A stretch of DNA of 64,000 nt from Rhizopus arrhizus (taxonomy: Eukaryota > Mucoromycota > Mucoromycetes > Mucorales > Rhizopodaceae), in contig JAKZZE010000016.1 of the NCBI GenBank assembly GCA_024220505.1, positions 434,001 to 498,000 of the forward strand, written 5' to 3'. The position numbers and the translations under genes are program-made. Under the pieces are notes generated by a model that did not search any database, was not told where the DNA came from, and was given only the letters and a program-made list of their open reading frames with translations. Positions 37,157-49,977 of the stretch are shown one piece after another. Position 1 is the stretch's first letter; the number at the start of each line of letters is the position of its first letter.

Positions 37157-37622
37157 ATTTTATTATAAATGTGATTGAAGAAAAAAAAAAAGGATGCTTT
37201 TACGCGCGTCCGAAGTTGTGTATTAGTGAATGACGTCCGGGATACTTTGTCCAATCAAAATATTCAATTTATTCTAGGTGCGCCATAAAATTCATTTCAA
37301 CTGCCAATTTGAGAGGCAGCAAACGAATCCTTATCACGCAAAACGTTTGAATCTTGTACTTTATTTAACGCTTACAATGGTGTACGCCTTGCGATACCTG
37401 AATAAAATCCTTTTACAAGAAAAGAAAAGAAAATCTTTGAATCAATTGACAAGAACGAATGGAATTTTTTAAATGATAAAGCATCATAAATTGATATTTG
37501 TGTTAGTTTTTATATGCTACTTTATTGTATAAAACGATTATGTAACCCAAATCCATGTTAATTATGCAAATAACAAATGGCAAGGTTTTTATGATTGCAT
37601 CAATTATTTGTTTAAAAGCCTA
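37157..37622. other. Intergenic with a dispersed repeat
   Basis: 466 bases upstream of the proteasome gene and downstream of the oxidoreductase gene. The only notable content is the repeat at about 37360-37419, listed separately. Confidence 0.4.
37360..37419 (+). repeat. Dispersed repeat shared with the right arm of the 0.65-2.97 kb transposon
   Basis: TTATTTAACGCTTACAATGG and the following TGTACGCCTTGC...AATAAAATCC...TTTTACAA match positions about 2878-2939 in the same orientation with a few substitutions and a small indel. It is probably a fragment of another transposon family copy. Confidence 0.6.
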
Positions 37623-39205
37623 TTACATATCTTCAACTTCAATTACCATCTTATTGTCTGCTTTTAAACGGTCCACAAGAACTTGACCAAAAGCAGTTGA
37701 AGGAGTCAAAACACCACCATCCCTTCCAGGAATTTCATTTCGACTTTTAATGATACTTAAAGCAGCTTCAACTACCATGCGGCACGTATCACCATAACCG
37801 GGATCACGGGAACCTGAAGGACACATCAATATCTTATTTTTCTCCTTTTTTTGTGTACCTTTAATGATGGCTCTAGCGCGAACCGGCTCATCGTAAGGTT
37901 CAATTTCTGCAGTACCGACAAATTGAAATTCATAACCTCCTAACTTTCTCGTTTCATCTCTTGGCCCATAACCTGATCCAGGCAAAAGGTTCTTGATTTT
38001 CTCACCAATCATGGGTGTTCTAACCAACAAGAAGGTCAGTGGAAGCACTGTATAGAATAAACAAACATAAACAAGACCAGGTAAAAAGCTAAAGCTCTGA
38101 GTCTCCCTACATACGCAGCTGTGTTTAGAAGAAAATATGATTAGAAAAATCTTTAATTTTACTGGTAAGTAAAAAGGTTGCCGTAAGGCTTTCCACGGTC
38201 TGCCCAAATAGACCAGCTTCTTCTTACAACCTTTGCATTCACAGCAGACATAATAAACGGTGCTTGCCATTTTCCATCAAAGTCGTAATCCTTGCGAAAG
38301 ATGGTTATTAGGGCCTTGTCCACACCACGTCTAGTAGCCAAGATATAAGGATCCGTTAATTTACTAATGTCTTGAGATGCCATCTCTAGACAAGATTGAA
38401 TCGTGCCACCCGAAATACCACCCACCAATTTCATCACAGATGCCTTGACACTAGCCAAGTTGAGACCATGTTTGTCTTGGATGTGATTGGCAAGGATAAA
38501 GGTACCTAGATCACTGGGGACAGAGTCAAATCCACAGCAAGGTACAATCATGATCTTTTCCTGTCGAGCTTTTTCATGGAAGCGATCAATGATATCCTTC
38601 ACCCAAAGGTACTCGCCTGTGATATCTACGTAATGCGTCTTTTGCCGAATACAGGATTCAACCAAGGGGGTACCGTACTTGGCAAAAGGTCCTATGAAAC
38701 ATGTTACACAACAATAATTGATTATTTAAGAGTTACAATACCAACTGTGCTGATAATAACTCTTGTTTGAGAAACTACTTGATCAAGGGTTTCGGGTTGA
38801 TGAGAATCTGCAATAAGCAAGTCAAGTTTCTGCGCACAAAAAAAAATTAATGTTGTTCTAGATTAACACGGGCTCATTTACCTTCATGGAAGGATCAAGA
38901 TCTGCAAGTCGATCACGAACTTTTTCCAACTTTGCCAGACTACGGCCAGCCAATCCCCAGTTGATAGACTACATGAGTGTATTAAAAATAGAGCCAATAA
39001 GTGATATATTAATTGAAGATAAAAAAACTATTCATACTTTATCAAATACTTCAACAAGGTACTCTGCAGTAAGAGCACCTGTAAAACCTGAAGCACCAAA
39101 GATAACTGATATATTTACAAATGTTATAAAGGAGAAAGATTAAAAGAAAAAGATCAATTGTAGTTTACCAATATCGTACTTTCTTTGTTGATAATCAGTC
39201 ATCAT
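37623..39205 (-). CDS. Saccharopine dehydrogenase-like oxidoreductase (SCCPDH type)
   Basis: Membrane-associated NAD(P)-binding protein of unclear substrate, often found on lipid droplets or mitochondria; not the lysine pathway enzyme. Seven exons, 39205-39169, 39105-39038, 38968-38882, 38829-38742, 38691-38163, 38106-37859 and 37813-37623, give 415 aa. The Rossmann start is YDIVIFGASGFTGALTAEYL, followed by WGLAGRSLAKLEKVR, QTRVIISTVGPFAKYGTPLV, THYVDITGEY and CGFDSVPSDLGTF. A hydrophobic hairpin (FLPGLVYVCLFYTVLPLTFL) lies near residue 280. IIKGSRDPGYGDTCRM is near the C-terminus. Exon 6 could also start at 38118, adding four residues. The 45-nt intron 37858-37814 has no in-frame stop. Confidence 0.9.
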
Positions 39206-39458
39206 CCAATAAACGCGTAAAATATATAAAAAGAGAAGAACAAAAAGTAAAAGTATAATTACAAATAAAAAATAATGACGACTATTATAGACATGGCTTA
39301 TGTCATAATGAATAACAACTTTATGTACATCATGGTGACACCCTTCTTTTGGCTTGGGTTTATGCTTGCATTAATATCAATTTTTGGTCTACAGCCTTTA
39401 AATTCAGAAAAAATTGAAGCTTTGAAAAACTTTGACGATCTTTTATTGTGAATAAAAC
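39206..39458. other. Intergenic spacer
   Basis: About 250 AT-rich bases upstream of the oxidoreductase start and downstream of the phosphatase stop; nothing else visible. Confidence 0.4.
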
Positions 39459-40645
39459 TTAATTTCTTGTACTATTATTTTTAAAATGTGCGTTATATAT
39501 ACTTGATTGATCATTATTTGAAGCACTGGCCGTAGTTGAGTTTGTAATTGACCTTGTTAGTCCTTCTTCTTCCTCTTGTCGGTTGTTTGTTCCATCCTTC
39601 CAGTATAACAGTCTTGTCATAAATGGTGCATGACATTCATCTTGTCCGAGTGATGGATAATATTGTCTATAAGAGAAATAGGCACATACTATTCCTAATA
39701 ATGCACCAATAAATACATCGTGCCAGTGATGACGGTAATCTTCTGTACGAGAGATGGCTACTAACATGGCACCAAGAAATGGGAATATTGTACAAAATCC
39801 TTTATAAGTGTGCTAACATAAAGCTGTTACTATTTGAGTTACATGCGTTTAATTGTGCTTACACCCATTTGATCAAATAACCTTAATTTGCCTGCTATAT
39901 AAAATGACAGGTAACCTAACCCAGCAAATGAGACTGTATCACATTAATTAGTAAATAAAACATTCTTTTCTATTTTCTTTTTTTTCTTTTTTTTCATACA
40001 AGATGAATGTCCGCTAGGAAAACTTTTAAATCCATCAATCATCAAATGTGAATGAATATCAGTTGTACAAATATCAACAGTAGATAATCCAAGTGGTGGA
40101 TCCTGGGTGTCTGTAGGTGGTTTACATCTTGACAGCATATCTGGCCTAGGCCTACCAGCAGTAACCTGATCATACATTAGAATGATCCTTATTTAAAGAT
40201 GATTTACCTTAATAACATCGGTCAACATAATAGTCATTGATAAACCTAAACATAGACCTAATTATTATATTAAATAAAGTACAAAATATGTGTAAAGGAG
40301 ACATATACCAAGCACTCCTGCATGAAAGTCGTACCAGTTTCTTTTGTATCCTATTCCACTTAATGATATAATAGCAATAATCACAATGGGTATTAAAAGA
40401 CATATAATCTACTTTATAAGTACATTGATGATAATCATTGTATTCTAACTTACTAACAACAGCCAAACAGGTACTCTTTCATGTTCTGCATAAGGAAACA
40501 TGATTGTTTTGTCATTAATAGAAAATTGCCTGTGAAATGGTGTAACTTTATCGATAGCAAAGAATACGACTGTCATAATAATAACAAGCAACCAGTCAAA
40601 CCCATAAGACAAAGCAATACGTCGTTTTACTGGGTCTTTAAGCAT
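39459..40645 (-). CDS. PAP2-family lipid phosphatase (DPP1/LPP1 type)
   Basis: Membrane phosphatase acting on diacylglycerol pyrophosphate, phosphatidate or related lipids. Six exons, 40645-40454, 40408-40309, 40257-40208, 40165-40000, 39933-39863 and 39812-39459, give 310 aa. All three catalytic motifs are present: KVTAGRPRP (KX6RP), FPSGHSS (PSGH) and SRTEDYRHHWHD (SRX5HX3D). About six TM helices surround them, starting DWLLVIIMTVVFF. The C-terminal about 70 residues are a Ser/Thr/Asn-rich cytosolic tail. The next gene upstream begins only 100 bases away in the same direction. Confidence 0.92.
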
Positions 40646-40744
40646 GATAAATTCAGGGAAAAAGAAAAAAGAAATGAGATAGTTTGAATTGTGCGAAAAG
40701 TTCTTTTTTTATTTGAAATCCAGACAGCAATCCATCCGTCCATA

Positions 40745-42033
40745 TTAGACTGATGTAATTCGTCGATTGGGATCTACAATATCTTGTTCAGGTGAAAAAG
40801 AAGAAGCGATCAACATGCAAGGTAAACAACAGCCAGTACAGCATAATACAATCCCCTATTAACAATACTTGTGTTAACAACTACACATATACTTTAGACT
40901 TCTTTGATTACCATCACAACAAAAACAGGAATCAATATAAGGCTAAGCCTGATTGAGATAGCACTTTCTAATCTAACGATAATTAGACCAAGTACTGTAT
41001 AAAACAAAATAGCTGAGACACCATAAATGATGGAAACAGTGAGAACCAATAATTTTGCTTGCTGAGCCAACTGTTGATCAACCATCACTGTCGCTTGCTT
41101 ATATTGTTTCCATAATTTAATCGCATAAAATATACCCAAAAAGTAGATGGGAATAAAAAGGAGTGACCAATGATTGTGATAGATCACAATACAAGTCAAT
41201 TGAATTAATATAGCGCTTCTTATTATCCATCCTCTTTTGCCCACAGTGAAGGTATGGACTATTTCGTATCCATAATAAGGTAAAACTGTGTATGGTAAAT
41301 ATATATTGTAGTTGTCTAAATAACCGACGATCAACACTTGAAAGGCAATGATTAAAACCAATTCAATTAAGGGTAAATATTGACAATGAGATGACCTCTT
41401 TTTGTATTTTCCTGTGTTCAATAACTCCTCTTGTTCTTCTTCTCTATTGTTGTTCGGTGTTTGATTCATAAGATTGTTTTTGATTCGATAAAATGTGATC
41501 CACAAGACAAGACCATCTGCTATCCAAATAGGTATAAATAGAAACTGCCAAGACCAGTCGACTGCTCTATCCACTTTAAGGCAAATAAAAACAAGTTCCA
41601 ATAAAAAACAAATCAGTAAAAGGGATACAAGCATAAAAAACGCCAAGAGAATGGATTCTATTTCTGGATCCAATAACATCGCACTCGGTCCCAGAGAATC
41701 AACCATGTTTAAACCAGCTATGCCATACCTATCATAGATTCTTTTATTTCTTGGATCTGAAAGAACCTTTTTTTATATAAAAGAAAGACGGTTGGGGAAA
41801 AATGAAAAAGACAAGAGATTAAGTTACTTTATATGCTTGATTCACAAGTCGAAACTAGAATGTAATCAGTAATAAGCTATAAATGAATATTTTAGGTTTA
41901 CTTGTTCTTCAGAATTTGGGCTTTTGTCTGGGTGATAACGTAAGGCTAACTTTCTGTAACTTTTTTTAATGTCTTCAAAAGTTGCATCTTTATTTAAATT
42001 TAGAACGTTATAAAAGTCAATTGTTTCATCCAT
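40745..42033 (-). CDS. Membrane-anchored J-domain (DnaJ/Hsp40) protein
   Basis: Hsp70 co-chaperone tethered to a membrane. Four exons, 42033-41902, 41854-41828 (27 nt), 41766-40912 and 40855-40745, give 374 aa. The J domain is residues 1-70: [20 protein letters not shown], the invariant HPD in LRYHPDKSP, then [21 protein letters not shown] large hydrophobic region with about seven TM segments follows, interrupted by an Asn/Glu-rich loop near residue 165. The last exon gives a cysteine-rich stretch CCTGCCLPC and ends DPNRRITSV. Fungal proteins of this layout exist but I know no assigned partner. Using the exon 3 donor at 40912 instead of reading on is supported by the conserved-looking Cys tail. 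Confidence 0.85.
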
Positions 42034-44130
42034 AAAAGAAAAGAGCAAGACTTGTTTTTTCGCCGTCTTTCAAAATAAATTCTTTCATTTTTTGATATTG
42101 GTTTTAAAACAATGATCTTGTAATTAATTTACTACATGTTAGATTCGCTTATATATACAGTTCCAAGCTAATGCTGTCCTTGCCAAAACCAGATGTTACA
42201 CTGTGTTTTTACTTTATATTTACTATAGGGATGATAACAAGAGTCATTCAGAAGGGTATTATTTTATGAAAACTTTAGGAGGGCTTTGCTTTGTAAGAGA
42301 CAAATTTTGTCGTCCTTGATCCACTGTTGTTGCGGTCTTTTTCTTTTTTTGCAGCAACCTTCCTCGCACAGTATTAGTGCCAAGTAATAGGCATAATATA
42401 ATTGTATGAGTACACATTCTTGAGTTTTGAATATACTGTGAGAATACAGACATTTCGCTCACAAGAATAAAAGCACGAGCTTTTTATTTACGCTATCTCC
42501 CTCATAATGATAACATTTATCTATTACATTGCAAGGTGATATAATTAAAATAATGAAATAGTAATTTTTGCAATTTCTTATATGAATTAAGATATACAAT
42601 GCTAAGGTGAACGGAAAAGTGAATAGTTTATAAGGAAGAAATGTTTATGAAAAAGGTCCGTATGAAAAGTAGCTATACTTCTTAGATTTTGAACATTTGA
42701 AAGCAGCTATAGAGAGTGACATGATCGGCAGCGTTGCAAGCCTAGCGAGCGAGGATGGACAGTTCTATGCTCTAAAATGTGTTCAGTGTCGTGTTTGACC
42801 ATATCAAAGACTAAATTTGGCGAATGAGGTTATGTTTCATCTCAATTTATAGTACTCTATGCAGCAAACAATTTACATTTAATACTCTCGTTTTTATTAA
42901 TGATTTCTTTTTCATCTTAGCCAACGATAAGATAGAGTCTCATTGTTTCTTTGCTTTTATTCTTTTGCTCAAACTGCAGTCGTACTACTAAAGTCAACCG
43001 ACCAGTCAATGCCACCAAGAAGACTACATTTTCTGGATAAATTCCCCATTAACCGTTATTATCATGCTGGTACAAAATGACATGATTATATAGAAATATA
43101 AATTTATCCAGTCTCTACAGTTTATAAGAACAGGCTAATAAGTAAGAAACAAATTCTTATAGAAAAATGTATAGTAAAAAAGATTAAGCTAGCCACTCAA
43201 AACTAACAACGTATTGCTCAGCTGAATGGTGCATACTTTTTATAAAACAAAACAATTATATATATTCTGTGCCTGATTGAGTTGTTATTCTTTGTTATCA
43301 TTTATGATCAAGACAATCATTTTAAAGATTATTATAACTCAATTCATAAAAACTATTTGTTCTCAAATATCTGAATTGCTGTACATATCTATGAGAGATG
43401 CTTTTGTTATTATCAAATGCTACTCTACTATCAATCTTTATATGGGATCGACGAAGCTTGATGCCACTGATTATACTGCCCGAATTGCGACTCTACGGGG
43501 GAAACAAGTGCTTACAAATCTGCTTGGGATTAGTTAACATACTGCTTCCCCAGCATATAACAATTGTGGGAGAAGAGTGAAGTTTCTTATATGCACAACC
43601 ATATGGGCAATGTATACAGCAAAATTATTGTTTGAGGGAAAAAAAAACTCAGTGAGGAGAAAGACACAGACAAGAGACCGATAGACTATGAAGAAGGCCT
43701 CTTGATAAAGTATCCTTATTAAAGCAGTAGCATAAGCAGCAAACACGTGTATGAAATGGTTTCATTCTATAGAGGTTATGAATTGAACGATATACCAAGT
43801 TGAAATATTAAATCGTATTTTAAGAGTACCATACCAAAGAGACTTGAGCAGCAATGTTATTTCGTGGGTACATTAGAAAGTACTATTTTATGAAGAAAAT
43901 AAAGAGTAAAGAAGAAAAAAGGAGAAAAGAAAAAAATACAATAGAGAGATTATCGCCTATGTTGTACCATACGAGGTATGCACTGTTACTCTGAAACGCT
44001 CTTTCTTAAGGCTTAAAGGATAAGACAGACAAAAAAGTTGTAAAAAGTGCTTTCTTTGGATGTTAGTTTTTGAATTACAAAGAATGTTTTGTATTCCTTT
44101 AGGTAAAGATGTTCCTCTTTCTCTCTCTCT

Positions 44131-44168
<38 letters not shown>

Positions 44169-44568
44169 CCTACTTGAAATAAAACTGATTCATGTAAATC
44201 TTTAAAAGGCAAGGACCTAATTAGGGCTTCCTATATGCTCACGAAAAGCATGTTAGAGTTAAGGTCATATGTGACCGTGTACCAAAATGGCCAAGCTCAT
44301 TAATAATGCCTTTTTATGTCTTAAGAGATAAATGATGGTCTGCCTAGGCAAAGTAGATTGGCCAAGTGACTATTAGTGAATCTATTATTCAGTTTTCAAA
44401 AAGACGGCTTTCAAAATATTTTTAGCTGATTTTCTATTTCAAGAAGAGGCATAACATGCTATGATTACGGTTCAGCTCACAATTTATCATTTTTATTCTA
44501 ATATGAGTTTATCTCTTATGTAACATTTATAGTGACATGGATGTATCAACAACCGTTGTGCTATAAAT

Positions 44569-44638
<70 letters not shown>

Positions 44639-45238
44639 GTCTCGCTTGTTTAAACATAGTACATCATACAGCTATTATGAAATAGTATATTCACAAATCC
44701 TGCTTTTTGAAATATATTGACTAGTTATAGTAGATAATCATTATATGTTTGTTAGTTGATTACTTGATAATGATTAAACACCATTTAATTTTGATAAATC
44801 GATATGCCGCTCTATTTTAATTGATTGCTGTCCGATACTGAAAACGAGTCCAGTTCTTTTAAAAAAGAAGGATCTCATAATTTATGTTGTCTGCAGCCTT
44901 TACCCTTTTATTGCGACAATTTAATCAATAAACTAAGCATTTAATTATTTTTACTTTTTTTGCCATAAGAAATGTCGATCACTGATCATCAGGTACAGTG
45001 ATGATTCCTTATTTTCAATTTGACTCATTATCCTGTACGAAATATTATAAAGGTTTGCTTTAGATGACTGTCTCTGCTTTAAATTGCATGTATTCTATAA
45101 ACTCATTGCATTTTTAAATGCATATCTTCTGCAAGGAGATACTATTCCGGGTGCGCTTATTATGAAATTCTCCTATTTCTATACTTTATCTTTTTTATTA
45201 TCCTTTCTTTCCTTTCTTCATTTGTTTCTCTTTGAAGC
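42034..45238. other. 3.2-kb gene-poor stretch with extreme homopolymers
   Basis: No gene can be supported. Notable content: a slightly GC-richer patch at 42715-42800 with a short peptide-like frame; a CT-repeat running into T35 (44134-44168); and a T65 run (44570-44634). The last 200 bases are the pyrimidine-rich leader of the ammonium transporter gene. Confidence 0.5.
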
Positions 45239-46554
45239 ATGGCATACGATTCTGGGGATATCACGTTCAGTATTATGTCAACCGCTCTTGTCTGGTTGAT
45301 GATACCCGGCATTGGTTATTTTTATTCTGGCATGGCTCGAGAAAAGAATGCACTCTCACTTATTATTTGCTGTTTAATCTCTTTGGTCATTGTTTCAATA
45401 CAAGTAACAAAAAAAAAATTATTTCTCTGAATTTTACTAATAAAATTTAGTGGGTTATTTGGGGATACAGTTTAACATTTAGCAAAACTGCCAATGCATT
45501 TATTGGTAATTTAGATAACGCATTCTTGAATAACATATTAAGCGGCCCTTCAATCGGGAGTGATAAAGTTCCGGATCTTTTATTTTGCTTATATCAAGGC
45601 ATGTTTGCCGCCCTGACACCAGCATTAGTGATCGGTTCAGGTGCTGAGCGTGGACGACTCTTACCCTTTATGCTATTCATCTTTATCTGGTCCACCCTTG
45701 TATACGATCCAGTGGCTTGCTGGACGTGGAATCCTCATGGTTGGATCGCTCAGTTGGGTGTTTTGGATTTTGCAGGCGGCAGTCCGGTTCACATCACGTC
45801 TGGATTTTCCAGTTTAGCTTATGCTCTGATCTTGGGTCGTCGTCAGTCAGATGAGTTCAAACCGCACAACATGTCCAACGTCATCCTGGGCACCGCCTTT
45901 CTTTGGTTTGGCTGGTTTGGCTTCAATGGCGGCTCGGCTCTATCAGGTAATCTGCGTGCAGTCATGGCCTGTTTAGTGACCAACCTCGCTGCCTCTGTTG
46001 GTGCACTCACCTGGATGTGTCTCGATTACCGTCTTCATCGCAAGTTTTCTGCTCTTGGCTTTTGCTCTGGAGCGATCGCTGGTTTAGTCGCCATCACACC
46101 TGGTGCTGGATTCGTACGTCCGGTCTGCTCGATTCCTATCGGGATACTGGGTGCTCTCAGTTGCTATGCTGCTATCCGCTTAAAAGACTGGCTCAAATAC
46201 GATGATGCTCTTGATGTCTTTGCTGTTCATGGTATTGGTGGTATGGTTGGCGGTATTCTTACAGGCGTCTTTGCTGAATCATCTATTGCAGCCCTTGATG
46301 GATCGACTGCGATTCTTGGTGGTTGGATGAATAGAAATTGGATACAAGTAGGCTTACAACTTATCGATGTGCTTGCCGTGGCTGCTTGGAGTTTTATTGT
46401 GACTTATGGGATCTTGTTCTTGATGAACTTGATACCAGGTTTATCTGTTCGTGTAGACAGTGAATCGGAAATACAAGGCCTTGATGTAGCAGAAATTGGT
46501 GAAATAGCTTATGATAAATCAGTACACGGTAGTGCGCAAAAGCTAGAAGCATAA
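45239..46554 (+). CDS. Ammonium transporter (Amt/Mep family)
   Basis: Plasma-membrane ammonium uptake. Exons 45239-45403 and 45451-46554 give 422 aa. It starts directly at TM1 (DITFSIMSTALVWLMIPGIG) with the GYFYSGMAREKNAL motif. WFGWFGFNGGSAL is the family signature. The twin pore histidines appear as SPVHITSGFSSLAYAL and FAVHGIGGMVGGILTGVFA. Ten to eleven TM helices fit. The cytosolic C-tail is about 55 residues, short for the family, and retains SVRVDSESEIQGLDVAEIGE, the allosteric segment. Whether it is Mep1/3-like (transporter) or Mep2-like (sensor) cannot be decided here. Convergent with the MAPK gene. Confidence 0.93.
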
Positions 46555-46684
46555 ATTCTACGTGTATTGCTTTTTTGTATGCACGTTTAAAATCCTTTTT
46601 ATGATTTTTTTAATGTTAATAAATTTTATTATGTAATATACAATAAGGATAACAAATAAGATAATAGATTTTCCCTCCCTACTA
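46555..46684. terminator. 130-bp spacer between convergent stops
   Basis: AT-rich spacer between ammonium transporter and MAPK, with AATAAATTTTATTATG-like signals readable on both strands. The MAPK stop is tripled (TAG TAG TAG). Confidence 0.45.
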
Positions 46685-48344
<1,660 letters not shown>

Positions 48345-48468
48345 GTTTGTATACAAAAAAGAAGAAAAAAAAAAAAAGAAAAGAAAAGAAACAAAAAAAA
48401 AAGTCTAGAGCACCATTTGACGTAATTTGGACTTCAAAAATACACGTGATATGCATTTTGTTTCCTAA
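48345..48468. promoter_or_regulatory. Compact divergent promoter, HOG1 / SLX1
   Basis: Only 124 bases separate the two start codons. Much of the plus strand is an A/G tract (48355-48403). Both genes' core promoters and leaders must share this space. Confidence 0.45.
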
Positions 48469-49432
48469 ATGTCTTTTCATTCATTTTATTGTTGCTATCT
48501 CATTCGTTCTTTAAAAGAAGGTCAACACAACAAGGTCTATGTGGGATCAACACCCAACCCTATACGAAGACTAAGACAACATAACGGTGAAATCACACAA
48601 GGTGCTTATCGGACACGTAAACACAGACCATGGGAGGTAGTGATGATTGTCTATGGCTTTCCTACTAAATCGCACGCACTTCAGTTTGAATGGGCTTGGC
48701 AAAAGCCACTTCAAAGTAGACATACCAAACGTAGTAACGTGCAGAATATTACTATGGAAACACTGCAAAAAACACGACAACCAAACCTGATGCTCATCAA
48801 GCTTTGGACAGCGCAGTTGCTTTTAAACACGATGCCCTTTTGCTTACTCCCTCTAAAAATACGGTTTATATCAAGTCAGATGCAGTCTCTTTTCTTTGAA
48901 GGCTATCGGCTTCCGTTTCAAATGACATCTTCGGTTGGTACAATAGAGGATTTGATAAAAGATATTTGGGAAAATGGTAAAACTTCAAGTTTTTATAAGT
49001 TTTCTTTTTTTCTTTCTATTAAACAAGTATTTTTAGATAATCAATGTATAGAGGCACTCAAGAGTATATCAAATGATACGAACAAAAACTGCAGTATTTG
49101 TGAATCAAGCATTCAGCAAGTAAACAAGAATATTTTTATGTTTGCAAATTCTATAATATAACGCTTTCTTTATTATTTAGACGCAATACTTGGTTTGTAC
49201 GCATTGTTATCATATGATATGCCATACATTATGTTTAGCCAAAGCATGGACAAAAGAATTAGAACTTGTGCCTATTCAAGGTCATTGTACCAGTTGTAAA
49301 AAGGTATGGACCTGGGGTGATCTAATACGAATGTCAAAGCTAATCAAAGTGTCTCTTCTTGATGAAGAGTTGGATGATTCTGAATCCTCTTCTTCATCCT
49401 CTGTTATCAATATGACAGACGATCAAGTTTGA
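48469..49432 (+). CDS. SLX1: Structure-specific endonuclease subunit SLX1 (GIY-YIG)
   Basis: Nuclease of the SLX1-SLX4 complex, which cuts branched DNA such as stalled forks and Holliday junctions. Exons 48469-49119 and 49181-49432 give 300 aa. The GIY-YIG domain is residues 5-85: [29 protein letters not shown] with the catalytic Arg, and LQFEWAWQ with the catalytic Glu. The C-terminal zinc RING/PHD-like domain uses [19 protein letters not shown] and [17 protein letters not shown]. The intron falls inside the zinc domain. The protein ends with an acidic Ser-rich tail ([10 protein letters not shown]). The length is typical. Confidence 0.93.
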
Positions 49433-49977
49433 AATAAAAAGAATTCTATACACAGACAGAAGGAAAAAAATCTTTATTTTTAACTTTATTCAATTATACA
49501 TAAAGGGCAATAATATTAGGAGAAAAATTCATTAGCTTGTTTCAACAAGCACTTAGTGTGATCTAGTTATATTATATATCAACCTTTTAATCTGAATGAA
49601 CATGAAGAAAAAGACAAGCAATGTTGTCTGTGATTCAAAAGATTAGGAAGCCAAGGATCCGTAAATAGTTCAAGAATTAGCAAAGCAAAAGCTAAGAAAT
49701 GATTACATACTTTATTTAGCTTGGCTCATTTCAATAAGAAAACTGTTAGAAAAATGTAAATTTTCACTATGTTCTAATGGATCATATGAAAACTTGTAAG
49801 AATACAGTTTAGCCGTTTTAGTATAGAAAAAAATTTGGACAAATAGAAATCGTTTCCGAATCACACATTAAGCCAAGAAAAAAATATCAGCCTTTCCTCT
49901 TTCTGCCAAGTAAAAATAAATATATAATAAATCACATTTATCTTTCTTCTTCTTTTCACTATTCAAAAAAATACATA
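49433..49977. other. Intergenic spacer
   Basis: About 545 AT-rich bases between SLX1 and the TBC protein gene, both on the plus strand. It serves as 3' flank and promoter. Nothing further is recognised. Confidence 0.4.
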
